This document shows, in pieces, positions 1-12,511 of a stretch of DNA of 64,000 bases (the first letter of the stretch is position 1; each line of letters opens with the position of its first letter). The stretch comes from Akebia trifoliata (lineage: Eukaryota; Streptophyta; Magnoliopsida; Ranunculales; Lardizabalaceae): contig JADQWC010000327.1 in the NCBI GenBank assembly GCA_017979445.1, positions 1 through 64,000 on the forward strand, in the 5' to 3' direction. The position numbers and the translations under genes were made by a program. Under the pieces are notes generated by a model. It was not told where the DNA came from, ran no database searches, and saw nothing but the letters and a program-made list of their open reading frames with translations.

Positions 1-540
1 TCCGCATCAAGATTCTCTTGCTGGGGTGCTGATGTAGATGACATTATACCAGATTTAGGCGATGACATCCGGTCACCAATAACATATGTGCCTCCAAAGA
101 TGAAATCCAATTGCTTCGCAAACTTCAGAGACTTCGTTCGAAATATTGCATCTTTTGGATGATGCTTTAAAAAATAAAAATCCTAAATTATATATAAAAG
201 AAAAAATTAACAAAAAAAACTATACCTCTAACCACCCATCCCACCACTCCTCACTTGCATCTAATATGCTGGTCTCAACATTATAAAAGATGTTAATATT
301 TGTGCAAATCTTATTCCAACATCCCCAAAGTCCTTTTCTTCTATCACACTTATTTTTTTTTTGTCCTCTATCATATATAAACGCCAGTACTTTTTTTAAA
401 CTCCTTTATTAAGATTTAATATCCGATCTTGTCAAGTATTTTATGTGGTCTCCTCCCTCTTTTAATTAATGTAAAGCAAATATCGATCCAAATTTCATGT
501 TGTTTGGGTGTCCATTCTGCTTTCGCACCCTTTAAATTTT
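1..540 (-). pseudogene. Myb/SANT-like domain protein, broken and partial
   Basis: Read on the minus strand, three pieces match the plant Myb/SANT-like DNA-binding family (the type found in L10-interacting and Harbinger-associated proteins). The first, near 540-430, contains AEWTPKQHEIWIDIC. The second, near 425-226, contains IKEFKKSTG and ILDASEEWWDGWLE. The third, 164-1, contains FRTKSLKFAKQLDFIFGG. A clean phase-0 intron separates the last two (donor G at 225, acceptor AG at 166-165). Stop codons and frame changes interrupt the first two pieces, so it is not functional as read. It runs off the left edge. The solo LTR at 571 lies just upstream of its N-terminal end. The family assignment comes from motif order and spacing. 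A transposon-derived origin (Harbinger accessory protein) is possible but not shown. Confidence 0.55.
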
Positions 541-570
541 TATCTTTCATCTACCAATGGTAATAATAAG

Positions 571-3568
571 TGTAAAACCCCGAATTTTTAATTCGTATCT
601 TGAGAAAAAATAAATATTAGAATTTTAAGAAAATCTTAAAAATGGGACTTAGGGGTAAAACTTTAGGATGTTTTTTTATCATTTTTAATGGAATTTAACC
701 TCACCATTGGATTCAAAATGATCGAAAAATATAGTTTAGCCTGTAAGCACGCTCAAGTACGAGTCCGAATAGAAAAACTACAAAATCCTCGATTATCGAG
801 TCAGACCAGGCTAAAATAATGACTTTTTGCTAGAGCAAGAATTATTAAGATTCGATTACACCATTGGATTTATAATGAAAAATTATTGAACATGGACTAT
901 TTATTTGTCATTTTTGGAGACCAGAAAGTCTAATTATCGTCAAAAATGAAAACGACATCAATTTTAAGGGTCACCTTAGGCCAAAAATGTAAATTTTATA
1001 GAGACAGAATTTGTAGAAATTGACTACACCATTAGATACAGAATGAAAAATTAGGCGAAATAGAGTATTCAATTTTCAGTTTGGAGTCCGGATGATCAAG
1101 TTATCATCAATCGAAATAATAAGCGAAATACCGATTTCGTCCTAACTACTATATAAATAATTTTTTAATATTTTTTTTAATTCATTGTCATCCCCAGCCA
1201 TTCAAAACCAGCCAACGCGTTAAAACAAATTCATTTTTCTTCGAATTTAATCTCCGATCTCTCACAAACGACTCGTCATTGACTTCCGACGTAGAAGGAA
1301 AAAACGTCCGCAGCCTCGACATCTACAAAATACACTCAAATTCCTTCCGTTTTCTCGTCTTTTCATCTGATATCGTCAAAAATCAACCGTATTTTATACG
1401 AAGATTTCGTAACTTCGACCTCGGATTTCATCCGTTTCGGGGTCAAACCGTCCTCCACCGTAGAAGGGAGAAAGGACGACCACATCGAGATCTTCAAAAT
1501 CACCAGGTCGGTTTCGAAAATCAGTCACTTCGAAGTTCAGTCCATCTCGATTTCGTGTCGATCGCCTCGATTTACGCACACGTGCTTCGATCCTTTCGCC
1601 TAGATATTATAAGGAACTCTCAATTTCTATTAGTAATCATAGATTGTGAAAATTGTATTTAGGATTTTATCGGAAAAATTTGGATGTATTTCCAAAATAT
1701 AGAATTCTTTTGTTATTTCAAAAATTCACGTCAGAAATTGCATGTTTGATATGTTTAATTATATTTTTAACAAATTATGCGTGAGTAGGGTATTTTAACG
1801 AGTTATTTCCATAAATTGGGTCTTGTGCACTGCTCAAACCCTATTTTGATATAAAATTTGTATTCTTTTTCAATATTATTGATAAAAATAAATTCTATAG
1901 TTGGAAAATATGATTTAATATTTAATGAACTCATATTGAGTTGATGAATATCAGAAAATGAATATTTTATTGAAGAGATTGAAAATTATAAAAATCGAAA
2001 AAGGAAAAAAAGGGTATGAAACGATAAAATGTCAAAGTCATACCCGAGGGGTGATGTCTGCATTTTACGTTGTTTTGTTGTGTGTAAGTTGGTGAATAGA
2101 TATCCAGGGATAATATTATTGGTTACATGTTTATTTACTTTCTGTTAGCACGTGGCGCTGTTTACGTTTCCGTTTTATTATTTATTTTAGCCGGGTGGCC
2201 ACACTTGTATAGTAGGAAACTGGATATCCTTTCTTAACCTTATATTGTTAATTTCTCTTTTATTTTTAAATGAAATAATATATATATATATATAGCTATT
2301 TTGTGAACTGTTAAAGAGTTTGTGAATGCCTGAAGGGATAATGCGTCATATCATCCGTAGTGGTGTACCATCCTAGGATGTACGGTAGGGACTACCAAAC
2401 TCATACGTGGTACGGGACGCGTATGAGAGTGGAGTCACAACTGGAATCTGAGATATTCCTCTTTATCTTTACCAGTGAACTGTAATGTAAAGGTGGGTCG
2501 TATACGAATGGTTGGTATTATGGGAATCACATGCACGCTTGATAGGCATAGACGAAGATGATTAGTCAGTGATCACTAACAATCTATAGTAGTCGAACGT
2601 TCTGATACATCGAAAAGAAATCCATTGCTTACGGTCACGTCAAACGGTCAGCTTGAGCCGGATAAATGGTCAACCAAGCGTGGTAAGTGCAGCGACCAGT
2701 CACAAAATTAGGAACTAAAAGCCAGAGAAGAATTGTAACATCATGTCCCGACTAGGAGCGATCCAGTCGTGAATCCTAATTCTCTAATTCTAATACTCCA
2801 CCATTGTGTATTATGTATCTGTTGTTTATTTTGATATATAAAATGAAATGCATGTTTAATGTTTCCATTTGATCAATTAGATTTATATAAAAAAAAGAGA
2901 ATGTTATAGTGAGTAATGATGATCGATGTAATGTGAGTTTTTAAAATGTTTAGCTGCTCATCCCTGGCTATATGTACCAGTAATCGTAGTTTCTTCTTTA
3001 AAACTTTGCATATTTTAAAATGATTCAATATGTTTACTCGTTCATGTTAGGAGAGGTTATTGACAGAAATTGTTTTCTTCCTTATTAGGTAACCATTGTT
3101 ACTCACCCTTTCCTTCTCTATTTTTTTAGTCTCAGATTCAAAGCTTGGCGAGGCAGTATAGAGCACAAATGAGGATCATCTGGTGGGTCAGAAAACAACC
3201 AGAGTTCATCACCTGGTGAGTATTGGGGCTACACACCCCCTAGTGGGTCGATTTGTCAAGAAGTATAATAGATTTTGTTTTGAGCGTTAGGACTTTTGTT
3301 AGAGTGAAAAATATTTGTAAAATCCTATATTCTGGTTATTCTTCCGCACTTTGATCTTTCGTACGTTATTAGATGTATATAGGCTTCCGCTAGTATTATA
3401 TTTTTTTTGTATATATATGCAGGATTTTATGTCGTTTATCAGGTGCAGGTTGAATCGCCTTGGAATGCTAACATAAAACAAAGGAGACCATGCCGAAATT
3501 TTGAGGTGCCACCTAGTACCTTAATATCTGACATGGGGATTTGTGTTAGCGTTTGGCGGGGTGCCACA
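571..3568 (+). mobile_element. Solo LTR, about 3 kb, LTR family 1 copy A
   Basis: The block starts TGTAAAACCCCG and ends GGCGGGGTGCCACA, giving TG...CA ends with short inverted termini. It is flanked on both sides by the 5-bp direct repeat ATAAG (566-570 and 3569-3573), as expected for LTR retrotransposon insertion. No primer site, gag or pol follows, so this is a solo LTR left by LTR-LTR recombination. Related copies lie at 5820-12098, 6522-9857 (inverted) and 42621-46033. A conserved core around 2330-2790 is shared by copies A, B and D; copy C shares only scattered parts of it. The orientation is chosen to match the D copy. The small ORF at 1279-1662 has no recognisable product. The parent lineage is unknown but likely Ty3/gypsy. 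Confidence 0.82.
2279..2294. repeat. TA microsatellite inside solo LTR A
   Basis: A pure TA tract of about 16 bases lies inside the LTR, just before the GCTATTTTGTGAACTG segment. The inverted copy B carries a 351-bp MITE at exactly this place, so this tract is the paralogous empty site. Confidence 0.8.
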
Positions 3569-3573
3569 ATAAG

Positions 3574-4800
3574 AGTACTGCATGAAACAGAATATGTCAT
3601 ATTCTACTTCAACTTCATCTTGAATCCTTTGTAAAAAATTTAATTGATGTGTGTGTAAGTTAAAGAAAAACACACATATATTTATAAAAACATTAAATAG
3701 AAACAAGAGATTGAATCAGAATTTAAAAAGCAAATCTATGAACAGATGCATTAGTTATATAAATTCTTGCAAAAAGACTTGGGTCCCCATCATTCTTAGT
3801 TATAGCTGAAGACACCATGTAAGATAATTATAATTAATAACATAGCAGTGGCCAAAGCATGATTCCAAAACCATGATATAAAAGTTATTACCAAAATGCA
3901 TTAAGAACAAAATCACGGAGATGCCCAAATTAGGACATCCATATCAATGACTACCTTGACCTGCTAAATAAGAGAAAAATCCCAAAAGACTATTATCAGA
4001 AACAGAACATGAATCCTACTCACATGAGATAGAGTTTGACCGATAAACTTCATTATAAAATCACTTTTAGAAGACTATTAAATCCACAAAACAAATAGAG
4101 ATCAAAGAACTACAATTACTTTTAACTTTTTAAAGGAATACAACTTCTACAAATGCCAAGAACATAACCAACTACATCATTTTACAAAAAGCAGAAGAAA
4201 AAAATTCCAAAAAAAAATTCAGAAAAAAAACCTAAATAAAAACTCACTTATTTCAACCTATAAAAACTCCTATATTTCTTAGAATCTGCAAGTTCCCACA
4301 AATACCCATATTTAAATATGATGGGGTCTCTAAAAAATCAGAACAATATATACCTAAAAATAGAATAATATATATTGAAGAACATAACATATTTCCCTAA
4401 ACAAAATCTCTCAAATCAAAACAAACAAAATCTACCTACAAACACCCTTAAATCAATAAAATAAAAAATACCCAATTGAGATTTTCAAGTTTAGTGATCA
4501 TCAACGAATGTTCTACCGACAACAAATAAATACAAGAAAATAAAAAAAAATGTTACACATAGAACATAAATAAAGTTGAGAAGAAAACTACCTCTGTAGA
4601 GAGAAAAATACAGATAAAGAGCTTGATAGAGTGGGTCGATCACTATTTTGACAGAGAAATTGAAAATTCCTGACTTGGAATCTCGAATCGACAGTTGGAT
4701 TCTTTTTCTAGAGGGCTGTGATGTGTGAGGTTTAGTTGAGATGAAGATCTAGAGGGATGCCTGAGGTTATATCGACAATAACAGCCGCGTGCTATCCAGA

Positions 4801-4852
<52 letters not shown>

Positions 4853-5600
4853 TAGTGGTTGTTCAAGGTATTTTCGAGAAGAAGAGATGAAGAGAAAATA
4901 GATTTGTGATCTATCGAGTAAAAACCAAGCTGTTGTGTGGGAAAAAAATGAGATCTACTGTGTGCGATTCTTTGACAGAGAAGGGAATGAGAGAAGAACA
5001 GATGTGACCTGTCGAGTTGCTGTGTGGTTCTGTCGTTGAGAAAGGAAGAAGAGGGGTGTTTCGGTCTTTCGAGGTGAGCGGTTTTTCGGTGTTAGATTCA
5101 CCCGCAAACATGAATGTAAAAAAGCCCCTTTCAACAACTTTTCCTATCTGCGTTTAAAAATGCATTTTTTAAACAAGAATTTTATTACCAAATGGTAATT
5201 TCGGAGTGAGACGCAGATTTTCAACGTGAAAGAGCAAAAAAATGCTTAAAAAACGAAAACAAACACCACCTAGTGTTTTCCCTATTCCAAGTATCAATTC
5301 CATTGCGTATTAGGTTCTGAGTCCCTTTTAGATCTTAGATAATCTAAACCTTATGTGTGGATCTTTCTCTCAAGTTCTCAAAAATCTATTTGCAATCCTA
5401 TAAGAGTGGGATAAATTTTCACTCAACTCTATTAGATTGTCTAAGGTTGTGCATGCAATTATTGCCCCATTGAGGTTATTAGAAAGATCTTAAAAGGACT
5501 TCAAGAGTGCAAAACTATTTAGCCATCCTAGAATTTTGAAATTTTTACCCCACCCAAGGGAGGGTCATACCAAGTTCATTGCTGGCAAGGACTCTGCACC
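3574..5600. other. AT-rich stretch without a recognisable gene
   Basis: No coding region is supported here. Read on the minus strand, 5111-4590 looks like a plant promoter or leader: a long CT microsatellite, then a pyrimidine-rich stretch that ends in a splice-donor-like CAGAG/GTAG near 4590. The minus-strand ORF at 4911-5111 resembles nothing I know. The rest is A/T-rich with poly-A runs and could be intron or degenerate repeat. Confidence 0.4.
4804..4848. repeat. GA/CT microsatellite
   Basis: About 22 uninterrupted GA units. On the minus strand this is a CT tract of the kind common in plant 5' leaders, which fits the leader-like sequence around it. Confidence 0.95.
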
Positions 5601-5819
5601 ATTGTAAACCTCAAGGCTTTTTATGGGACGATCGACTTCCTAAGGCAAACAACTCTCCGGGTTCAATTTCATACATATCGAGATGCCTAAAGTCAAAGGT
5701 TTAAGAGCAAAACACCTATACAATTAATTTTTTTTCCTTTCAAAGCTTCTTACGAGATGATTGATTTCTCTAAAGCATTAACCATCTGAGTTCTTTCTCT
5801 TATATTTTGAGACCCAAAA
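5600..5819 (+). repeat. Degenerate 120-bp tandem repeat, left part
   Basis: Units of about 120 bp share the pattern TTCAAAGC..TT.TGAGATGATTGA..TCTAAGGC...GAGATACCCAAA...AAGGTTTAAG...CACCTATACAAT. The array stops inside a unit at 5819 and resumes in the same unit at about 12101. The interruption is the LTR inserted at 5820-12098. Confidence 0.6.
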
Positions 5820-6521
5820 TGTAACACGATGAAATTTGTTATATATATCGAGGAATTAAGTCAACTATATTAACTTATTTTTTTATTAAGAAAAATAAAT
5901 ATATTATTAAAAAAATCATGATATTATCGATATAAAATAACAATTTCTAAAAGGAGAATTTGTTAAATGAAATATACAATTCGGAGAACCTTATCATGAT
6001 ATGATCTAAGAATTAGAATATTTAGTCAAAAGTAGATAAAACTCAAAATTTTATAGAAAGCTTTTTTAATCAAACGGATGTAACGGTTGAATTCAAAAGC
6101 ATCGAAAAACATAGTTTTGACTATCAGTATACTTAAATCCGAGTTTAGTATGATAAGTTATGAAAATATCAATTTTATTAAGAAAACTTAGGGTGTAAGG
6201 GGTATTTTGGTCAATAGAGAAAAATTAGTGGAGAATTTCGAAAATCCGAGATATACAGTTTGAATTGATCTAATGTAACGGACATAACAAAGAAAAGAAA
6301 AATATATGAAAAAATAATAATAATATTTAATTATTAACTATGTTATTAAAATTAGGTTTAATTATAATTATTTATATAAAAATATTAGATTTGAAATTAT
6401 TAAAATGTAAAAGGTCTATAATGTAATTAAAATAAAAATAAATATTATTATGTTATATATATATATTATATATTATATATTATTATATTATATAATATAT
6501 TATAAGTAAAAGGTGTTAAAA

Positions 6522-9500
6522 TGTAACGTCCTGCCAAACGTTAACACATAACCCCATGTCAGATCTCGAGACATTAGATGACACCTTGCAATTTCGGCAT
6601 GATCTCCTTTGTTTATGTTAGCATTCCAAGGTATTCAACCTGCACTTGATAAACGACATACATTATCATGTTTATATATACAAAAGATAATAACTAACGG
6701 AAACTTATATACATCTAATAACGTACGATATATTAGAGTACGGAAGAATGAATTAATATACAAGATTATACAAAACTCCTCATTCTAACAAAAGTCCTAA
6801 CACTCATGTCACATCTATAATATTCTTGGACAAATCGACACTACAAGGGGGGTATAGCCCTTATACTCATCAGGTAACGGACTCTGATCATTTATTTGAC
6901 TTTCCAGATAGTCCTCACTCGTATTTTACACCTGCTTCGCCAAGTTCCGAATTTGAAACTAAAAAAATGAAGAAGGAAATGGTGAGTAACGATGGTTACC
7001 TAGTAGGGAAACAAACAAAATCTACCAATAGCATCTCCTGACATGAACAAATAAACATACTAAATCATTTTAAAATATATAAAGTTTTACAGAAGAAACT
7101 ACGATTAATTAGTACAAATAATCAAGGATGAGTAATTAAACATTTTAAAACTCATATTACATCCATCAGTAGTATTCATTATAATATTTTCTTTTTATAT
7201 AAATCTAAATGAAAACATTAAACATGTATTTCATTTTATATATCAAAATAAGGCACAGATACATAATACACAATGATGAAGTAGTGAAATTAGAGAGTTA
7301 GGATTCACGACTGGATCGCTCCTAGTTGGGACATAATGTTTCATAATAAAATAGTAGTTCCTGATTTTGTGGTTGGTCACTGTTTACCACACTTGTGTGA
7401 TCATTTATCCGGCTCAGGCTGACCGTTTGACATGACCGTAAGTAATGGGTCTCTTTTTTATGTGTTAGAAAATTCGACTACAATAGATTATTAGTGATCA
7501 CTGACTAATCATCTTCGTCTATACCTATCAGGTATGCATATGATTCCCAAATATACAAGCCATTCATATACGACTACATTTACATTACAAGTTCACTAGT
7601 AAAGATAAAGAGAAATAAACCCGGATTCCAGTTGTGACTCCACTCTTATACGCGTCTCATACCACGTATGAGCTTGGTGATCCCTACCGTACATCCTAGG
7701 ATATTACACCACTGTGGATGATATGAAGCACGATCTTTTCAAGCATTCACAGGTTCTTTAACAGATCACAATATATATATATATATGGGTCGTGTTCCTG
7801 CAACACACATTGCGACACACATATAGACAACGTGTTTGTCTTATATGGGCAAAAATGTTTGGAATGGGCTGATTTTTTGTGAGGATGATCTCTGTGATGA
7901 GGGGATCATCCTGACAAAAAATCATCCCATTCCAAAACTTGTAACCCCATCAAAATTGATTTACAAAAATTGGACGGTCTAGAAATTTCATAATGAGTTG
8001 ATTTTTGGCAAGAATGATCTCCTCACCACAGAGATCATCCTCACAAAAAATCAGCCCATTCCAAACATTTTTGCCCATATAAGACAAAACACGTTGTCTA
8101 TATGTGTGTTGAAATGGTTGTTGTTTGAACCTGACCCTATATATATATATATATTTTCATTTGAAAACAAAAGAGAAATTAACAATACAAGGTTGAGAAT
8201 AGATATCCAATTTCCTACCATGCAACTATGGCCACCCGGCCAAGAATAAATAATAGAATGAAAAAATAAACAGCGCCTCGCGCTAACAGAAAGTAAATAA
8301 ACATGAAACCAGTAACATTATCCCTAGATATCCGTTCACCAACCAATACACGACACAACAATGTAAAATGCAGACATTACACCTCGGGTGTGACTCTGAC
8401 ATTTTACATTTTATGTCAATTTTTCCTTTTTCTAATTTTTATAGTTTTCAATCTCTCAAACAAAATATCCACTTTCTGATATTCATCAACTAAATATGAG
8501 TTCATTGAATATTAAATCATTTTTCCAACTATGAAATTCATTTTTATCAATAACATTGAAAAAGTACAAAACTTTTATCAAAACGGGGTCCGAGCGATGC
8601 ATAGGACCTAACTGATGGAAATAACCTGGTTAAATATTTTACTCACGTATAATTTGTTGTAAAACACAATTAAGTATATCAAATATGCAAGTTCTGACGT
8701 GAATCTGAAATAACAAAAATAATTCTATATTTTTAAAAATACATTACAAATTTTTAATAAAGTCTTAAATGCAATTTTCACAATCTACGATATCTAATAG
8801 AAATTGAGAGTTCCGTACAATCTTATAGGCGACGGAATTGAAGTGCGTGCGTGTAAATCAAGATGATTCAAACTTTGAGATAGTTGATTTTCGAATTTAA
8901 CCCAGTGGTTTCAAAGTTCTCAACGCCATCGTCATTTCTTTCTTCTGCGATGGAGGATGGCTTAATCCCGAAACAGATGAAATTCAAGGTCAAAAATGCG
9001 AAACCCCCGTATATATATATATATATATATATATGTCTGATTTTTGACGATACAAGGTGAAAAAAACGAGAAAACAAAAAAACTTGGGTGGGTTTTGCAG
9101 AGAACGAGACTGCGGACGTTTTTCCCTTTTACATCGACAGTCGAAGATGGACTATTCGCGACGAATCAAAGTTTGAAATTTGCAAAGAAAACCAATTTAA
9201 AAAAAAAAAAAACTCGTTGGCTGGTTTTTGGCGACTTTGGAAGATTAATAATGAAAAAAATTAAAAATTTATTTATATAAATTTTTAGGACGAAATCGGT
9301 ATTTTGCTTATTGTTTCGATCGACGATAACTTGACCGTTGAGACTCCAAAAGTGCCGAATGATACTCTATTTGTCTAATTTTTTGTTCCGGATCTAATGG
9401 TGTGATCAATTTGTATAAATTCTATCTCTAAACAAATTTACATTTTTGGCTCGATGTGACCCTAAAATTGATGTCATTTTAGTTTTTTACGATAATTCAA

Positions 9501-9857
9501 CTTTTTGGTCTCAAAAAATGACAAGTAAGTAGTCCATTTTCAATAATTTTTCGTTACAATTCTAATGGTATGATCAAATCTTAACAATTCTTTCTCTAGC
9601 AAAAAATCATTATTTTAGCCTGATCCGACTCGATTATCGAGGATTTTGTAATTTTTCTATTTTGATTCGCATATGAGCGGACTTATAAGCTAAAGTATAT
9701 TTTTCGATCATTTTGAATCCAATGATGAGGTCAGATTTCATTAAAAATGATCAGAAACATCCTAAAATTTTATCCCTAAGTCTCACTTTCAAGATGTTTT
9801 CAAAATTTCATTATTTATTTTTCCTCGAGATACGAATCAAAAACTCAGGATTTTACA
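6522..9857 (-). mobile_element. Solo LTR, LTR family 1 copy B, inverted and nested in copy C
   Basis: Read on the minus strand it starts TGTAAAATCCTGAG at 9857 and ends CGTTTGGCAGGACGTTACA at 6522, aligning along its length with copy A in the opposite orientation. A 351-bp MITE sits at 7787-8137; without it the copy is about 2985 bp. No convincing target duplication is visible (TAAAA on the left, TAGAC on the right), so the flanks have decayed or were rearranged. Confidence 0.76.
7787..8137. mobile_element. Foldback MITE inserted in a TA microsatellite
   Basis: The element starts GGGTCGTGTTC and ends GAACCTGACCC with TA tracts on both sides. Its interior is a long imperfect palindrome with arms containing GGAATGGGCTGATTTTT...GATGATCTC and the reverse complement. 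The same site in copies A and D of the host LTR has only the short TA tract. It has no coding capacity. It is related to the MITE cluster at 46373-47700. Confidence 0.75.
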
Positions 9858-12100
9858 TAGACTATGTGATACAACAACTATGTTAGTTTATATATATGAC
9901 ATAAAATTTTATATTATTATAAATAAGATAAGTCAATATTCATTTCACTTGTGACATTAAAACTAAAATAGAGAGCGAGTGAATTAGAAAGTGGTTTGTG
10001 TATGTTACATTCAATCGATATTTAAACAAGTTTAGAATGTGAATTAAGATCCAGTATTGAAGAAGAATGTATCCACGACTTCGAGATTTACTTAGTTACC
10101 GGATTATTTAGTCGAATCGTCGAGGGAATTAGCTAGAAAAATCATTTTAATGCCGTAAGAACGCAAAAAACCCATTTGCGAAGGTAGAAAATTTATAATT
10201 TTAAATTCGTAGTATAATTTTCAATGAAATCTATTTTATTTCAATTTTTATAGTTAATTTCAAATTTATTATGACTTACATTTAAAATTCATGTATCGAA
10301 TTGTAGAATAATTAGTTTTATATATTTTCTCCGATATTTAAATATTGTGAAATAAAAATAAATGAATTTGTGTAAGTGTAACAAAAAAATCAATTTGTTT
10401 AACAAATTGATTTTTATTGTAATTTATGTAGAGTATTCATTTTAAAAATTGTTAAGATGCCTGTTTTAAAAATATATTTTCATTGGGTAAATTATCTATT
10501 AAAAAAATATTTAAGTTTAAATTTGAAATTGAGAATGAAAGTCTCGATTTTTTTATAATCTAGAATAGGATTCTTGACTGTATGTGATTTTGTTGAAGTA
10601 TTTCTAGGTTTATAATGCTTTTGAACACTGTATAATGGAGTTTGGGGTGTAATTAGGATGGTAACCGTGGGATGATGTACCTGCACGTTTACTGCTTTAT
10701 GATTTATTGTTGCATGCTTATAATTCTAGAATACCTAAGAATATCGTCACATTTGTAATTTTATTTTAATTTATTTTAATATATTTTAAAAATATAATTA
10801 TTATTTTTGTTATCCATTAAAGCAGTAATGAATGCCCATATGATCAATTGGTAATTCTTTTCGGAAGCAACCAATTAATTTAGAATAATAGGGGTTTGAT
10901 ATTCTCTCTGGTAGTATGGAATACCACTTGAGAATATTTTTGTACCTACTATTTGAAAAATTCATATCTTATCTTTATTGAAAAATAACAAATTGTACTA
11001 TAAAGATGATTTGTAGATAACTAAATTGATTGAGGATATATACATACCGCAAAGGTAGGATGAAGTTGGTTTGTCAAATGATTATATACAGTCTATAGTA
11101 GTCAAACGATTGATCTCCGTTAGGGATCAATGGCCAACCTCAGTAAAAAAACATGGTCAACCAATTATGGTAAATTTCCAGATCGACCATAAAATCAGGA
11201 ACTAATGATGAGTTTCACACTGGTTAAGTAGTGGAGCATTGATATATAGATCGATATTTTTGTATCGGTCGTGTTCCGCATTGTTCTTATCACATACACC
11301 ACAAAAATTGATATTCTTATGACATATTTATGTTTTTTTTGTTTTATTATGAAATAGAGATATTTCGTTACTCCTTTATTAAAGATTAGTCTGTTTCGAG
11401 TGTTATTTATTTATTTATTTTTTAATTTAAAAACTTACATTATTTATAATAAATTAACTTGTTTATCCATTCATATTAGGACTATTAATTTGAAATGTGA
11501 GTTTACTATTGAGTAACTTCCCTGTTACTCACCCTATCAACAGAACATTACAAATGTCCTAACTACTGAGATGTCTATTCCTGATGGAAAATATTATATA
11601 GAGAGATCTCAAGATCAGGATGATGAACATTATTTCTATTATATGTGAGTTAAGATTTTAGTTTAGTGGAACTATTTTATATAGTTTTGGATTTTCTTGT
11701 ATATATTAGCATCATTTGTATTGTGTGTTTTTATATGCATATGTTCAGAGAGTGAGAATTAATGTTTATAATACGAAAAACTATTGATCGATATTAGATA
11801 TGTAGTTGATTTATGTGCATTTTTGGGTTGTAATTATAGTATGTTTTTTAAGTGATGTATATTCGTTATGATATAGTAGTTAAAATGTAGTGGATATATA
11901 GATTTTAATTATATAGGTATATTTCTACATGTGAAAATTTTTCATAAGTCTAATTTTTAGGGGAAACTCTATCGAAATTATTTGGAAGAAATCTATATTG
12001 TATTTAACCTTTGAAGAACTTCATTTGGATTTTATTTTTATTTTTCGTGCCAATCTCAAGATTTGGAAAAATCTAAATCCTAAATCGGGGGCGTGACACA

Positions 12101-12400
12101 AAGTTTAATGTTCAAGGGTGTAACACCTATACAATGAACCTCTTTCCTTTTCAAAGCCTTTTATGAGTTGATTGACTTTTCTAAGGCTATCAAATCTCCT
12201 ACATTTCGAGATACCCAAATTCAAAGGTTTAAGGATGAAAAGATGAAACATATAATGAACTGTTTTCCTTTTCAAGGTCTCTTATGAGATGATCAAATTT
12301 TCTAAGGCTGCCACTCAGGTTAAATCTCCTACAATTTGATATACTTAAAGTCAAAGGTTCAAAGGCAAACCACCCATACAAAAAATCATTTTTTCATATG
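12101..12400 (+). repeat. Degenerate 120-bp tandem repeat, right part
   Basis: Continues the array broken at 5819. Two to three units are readable, each with CCTTTTCAAgG.CT.TTATGAG.TGAT, TCTAAGGC and a GATA.CC.AAA.TCAAAGGTT segment. No gene is seen. Confidence 0.55.
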
Positions 12401-12417
12401 AAACCGACTCAACAAGT

Positions 12418-12511
12418 CTCTTAGTTTCCGTAGTTAAAATCTCTTAAAGATCCTTGACCTATTAAAGACCAATCATAATTTTTTCCATTGCTTTCGTAGT
12501 TAGGATCTCCT
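12418..12511 (+). repeat. 60-bp tandem repeat, left fragment
   Basis: About one and a half units of the repeat CGTAGTTAGGATCTCTCAAAG...CCTCTTAAAGGTCA. It is interrupted at 12511 and resumes in the same register at 17309, which marks the intervening block as an insertion. Confidence 0.55.

Larger units (their letters stand above)
5820..12098 (+). mobile_element. Solo LTR, LTR family 1 copy C, itself interrupted
   Basis: Begins TGTAACACGATG and ends GGGGGCGTGACA. The flanks CAAAA (5815-5819) and CAAAG (12099-12103) match at four of five bases, a slightly decayed target duplication. Removing the nested copy B (6522-9857) leaves about 2.9 kb, the same size as copy A. Segments such as CATCGAAAAACATAGTTTTGACT and the GGTCAACCAATTATGG...AGGAACTAA region align loosely with the family. 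It is clearly more diverged than copies A, B and D. The surrounding tandem repeat continues across it, confirming the ends. Confidence 0.66.

Noticed and set aside
1279..1662. Open frame of 127 codons inside solo LTR A
   Set aside because: Not conserved in the other LTR copies, no recognisable domain, and it lies wholly within a non-coding LTR.
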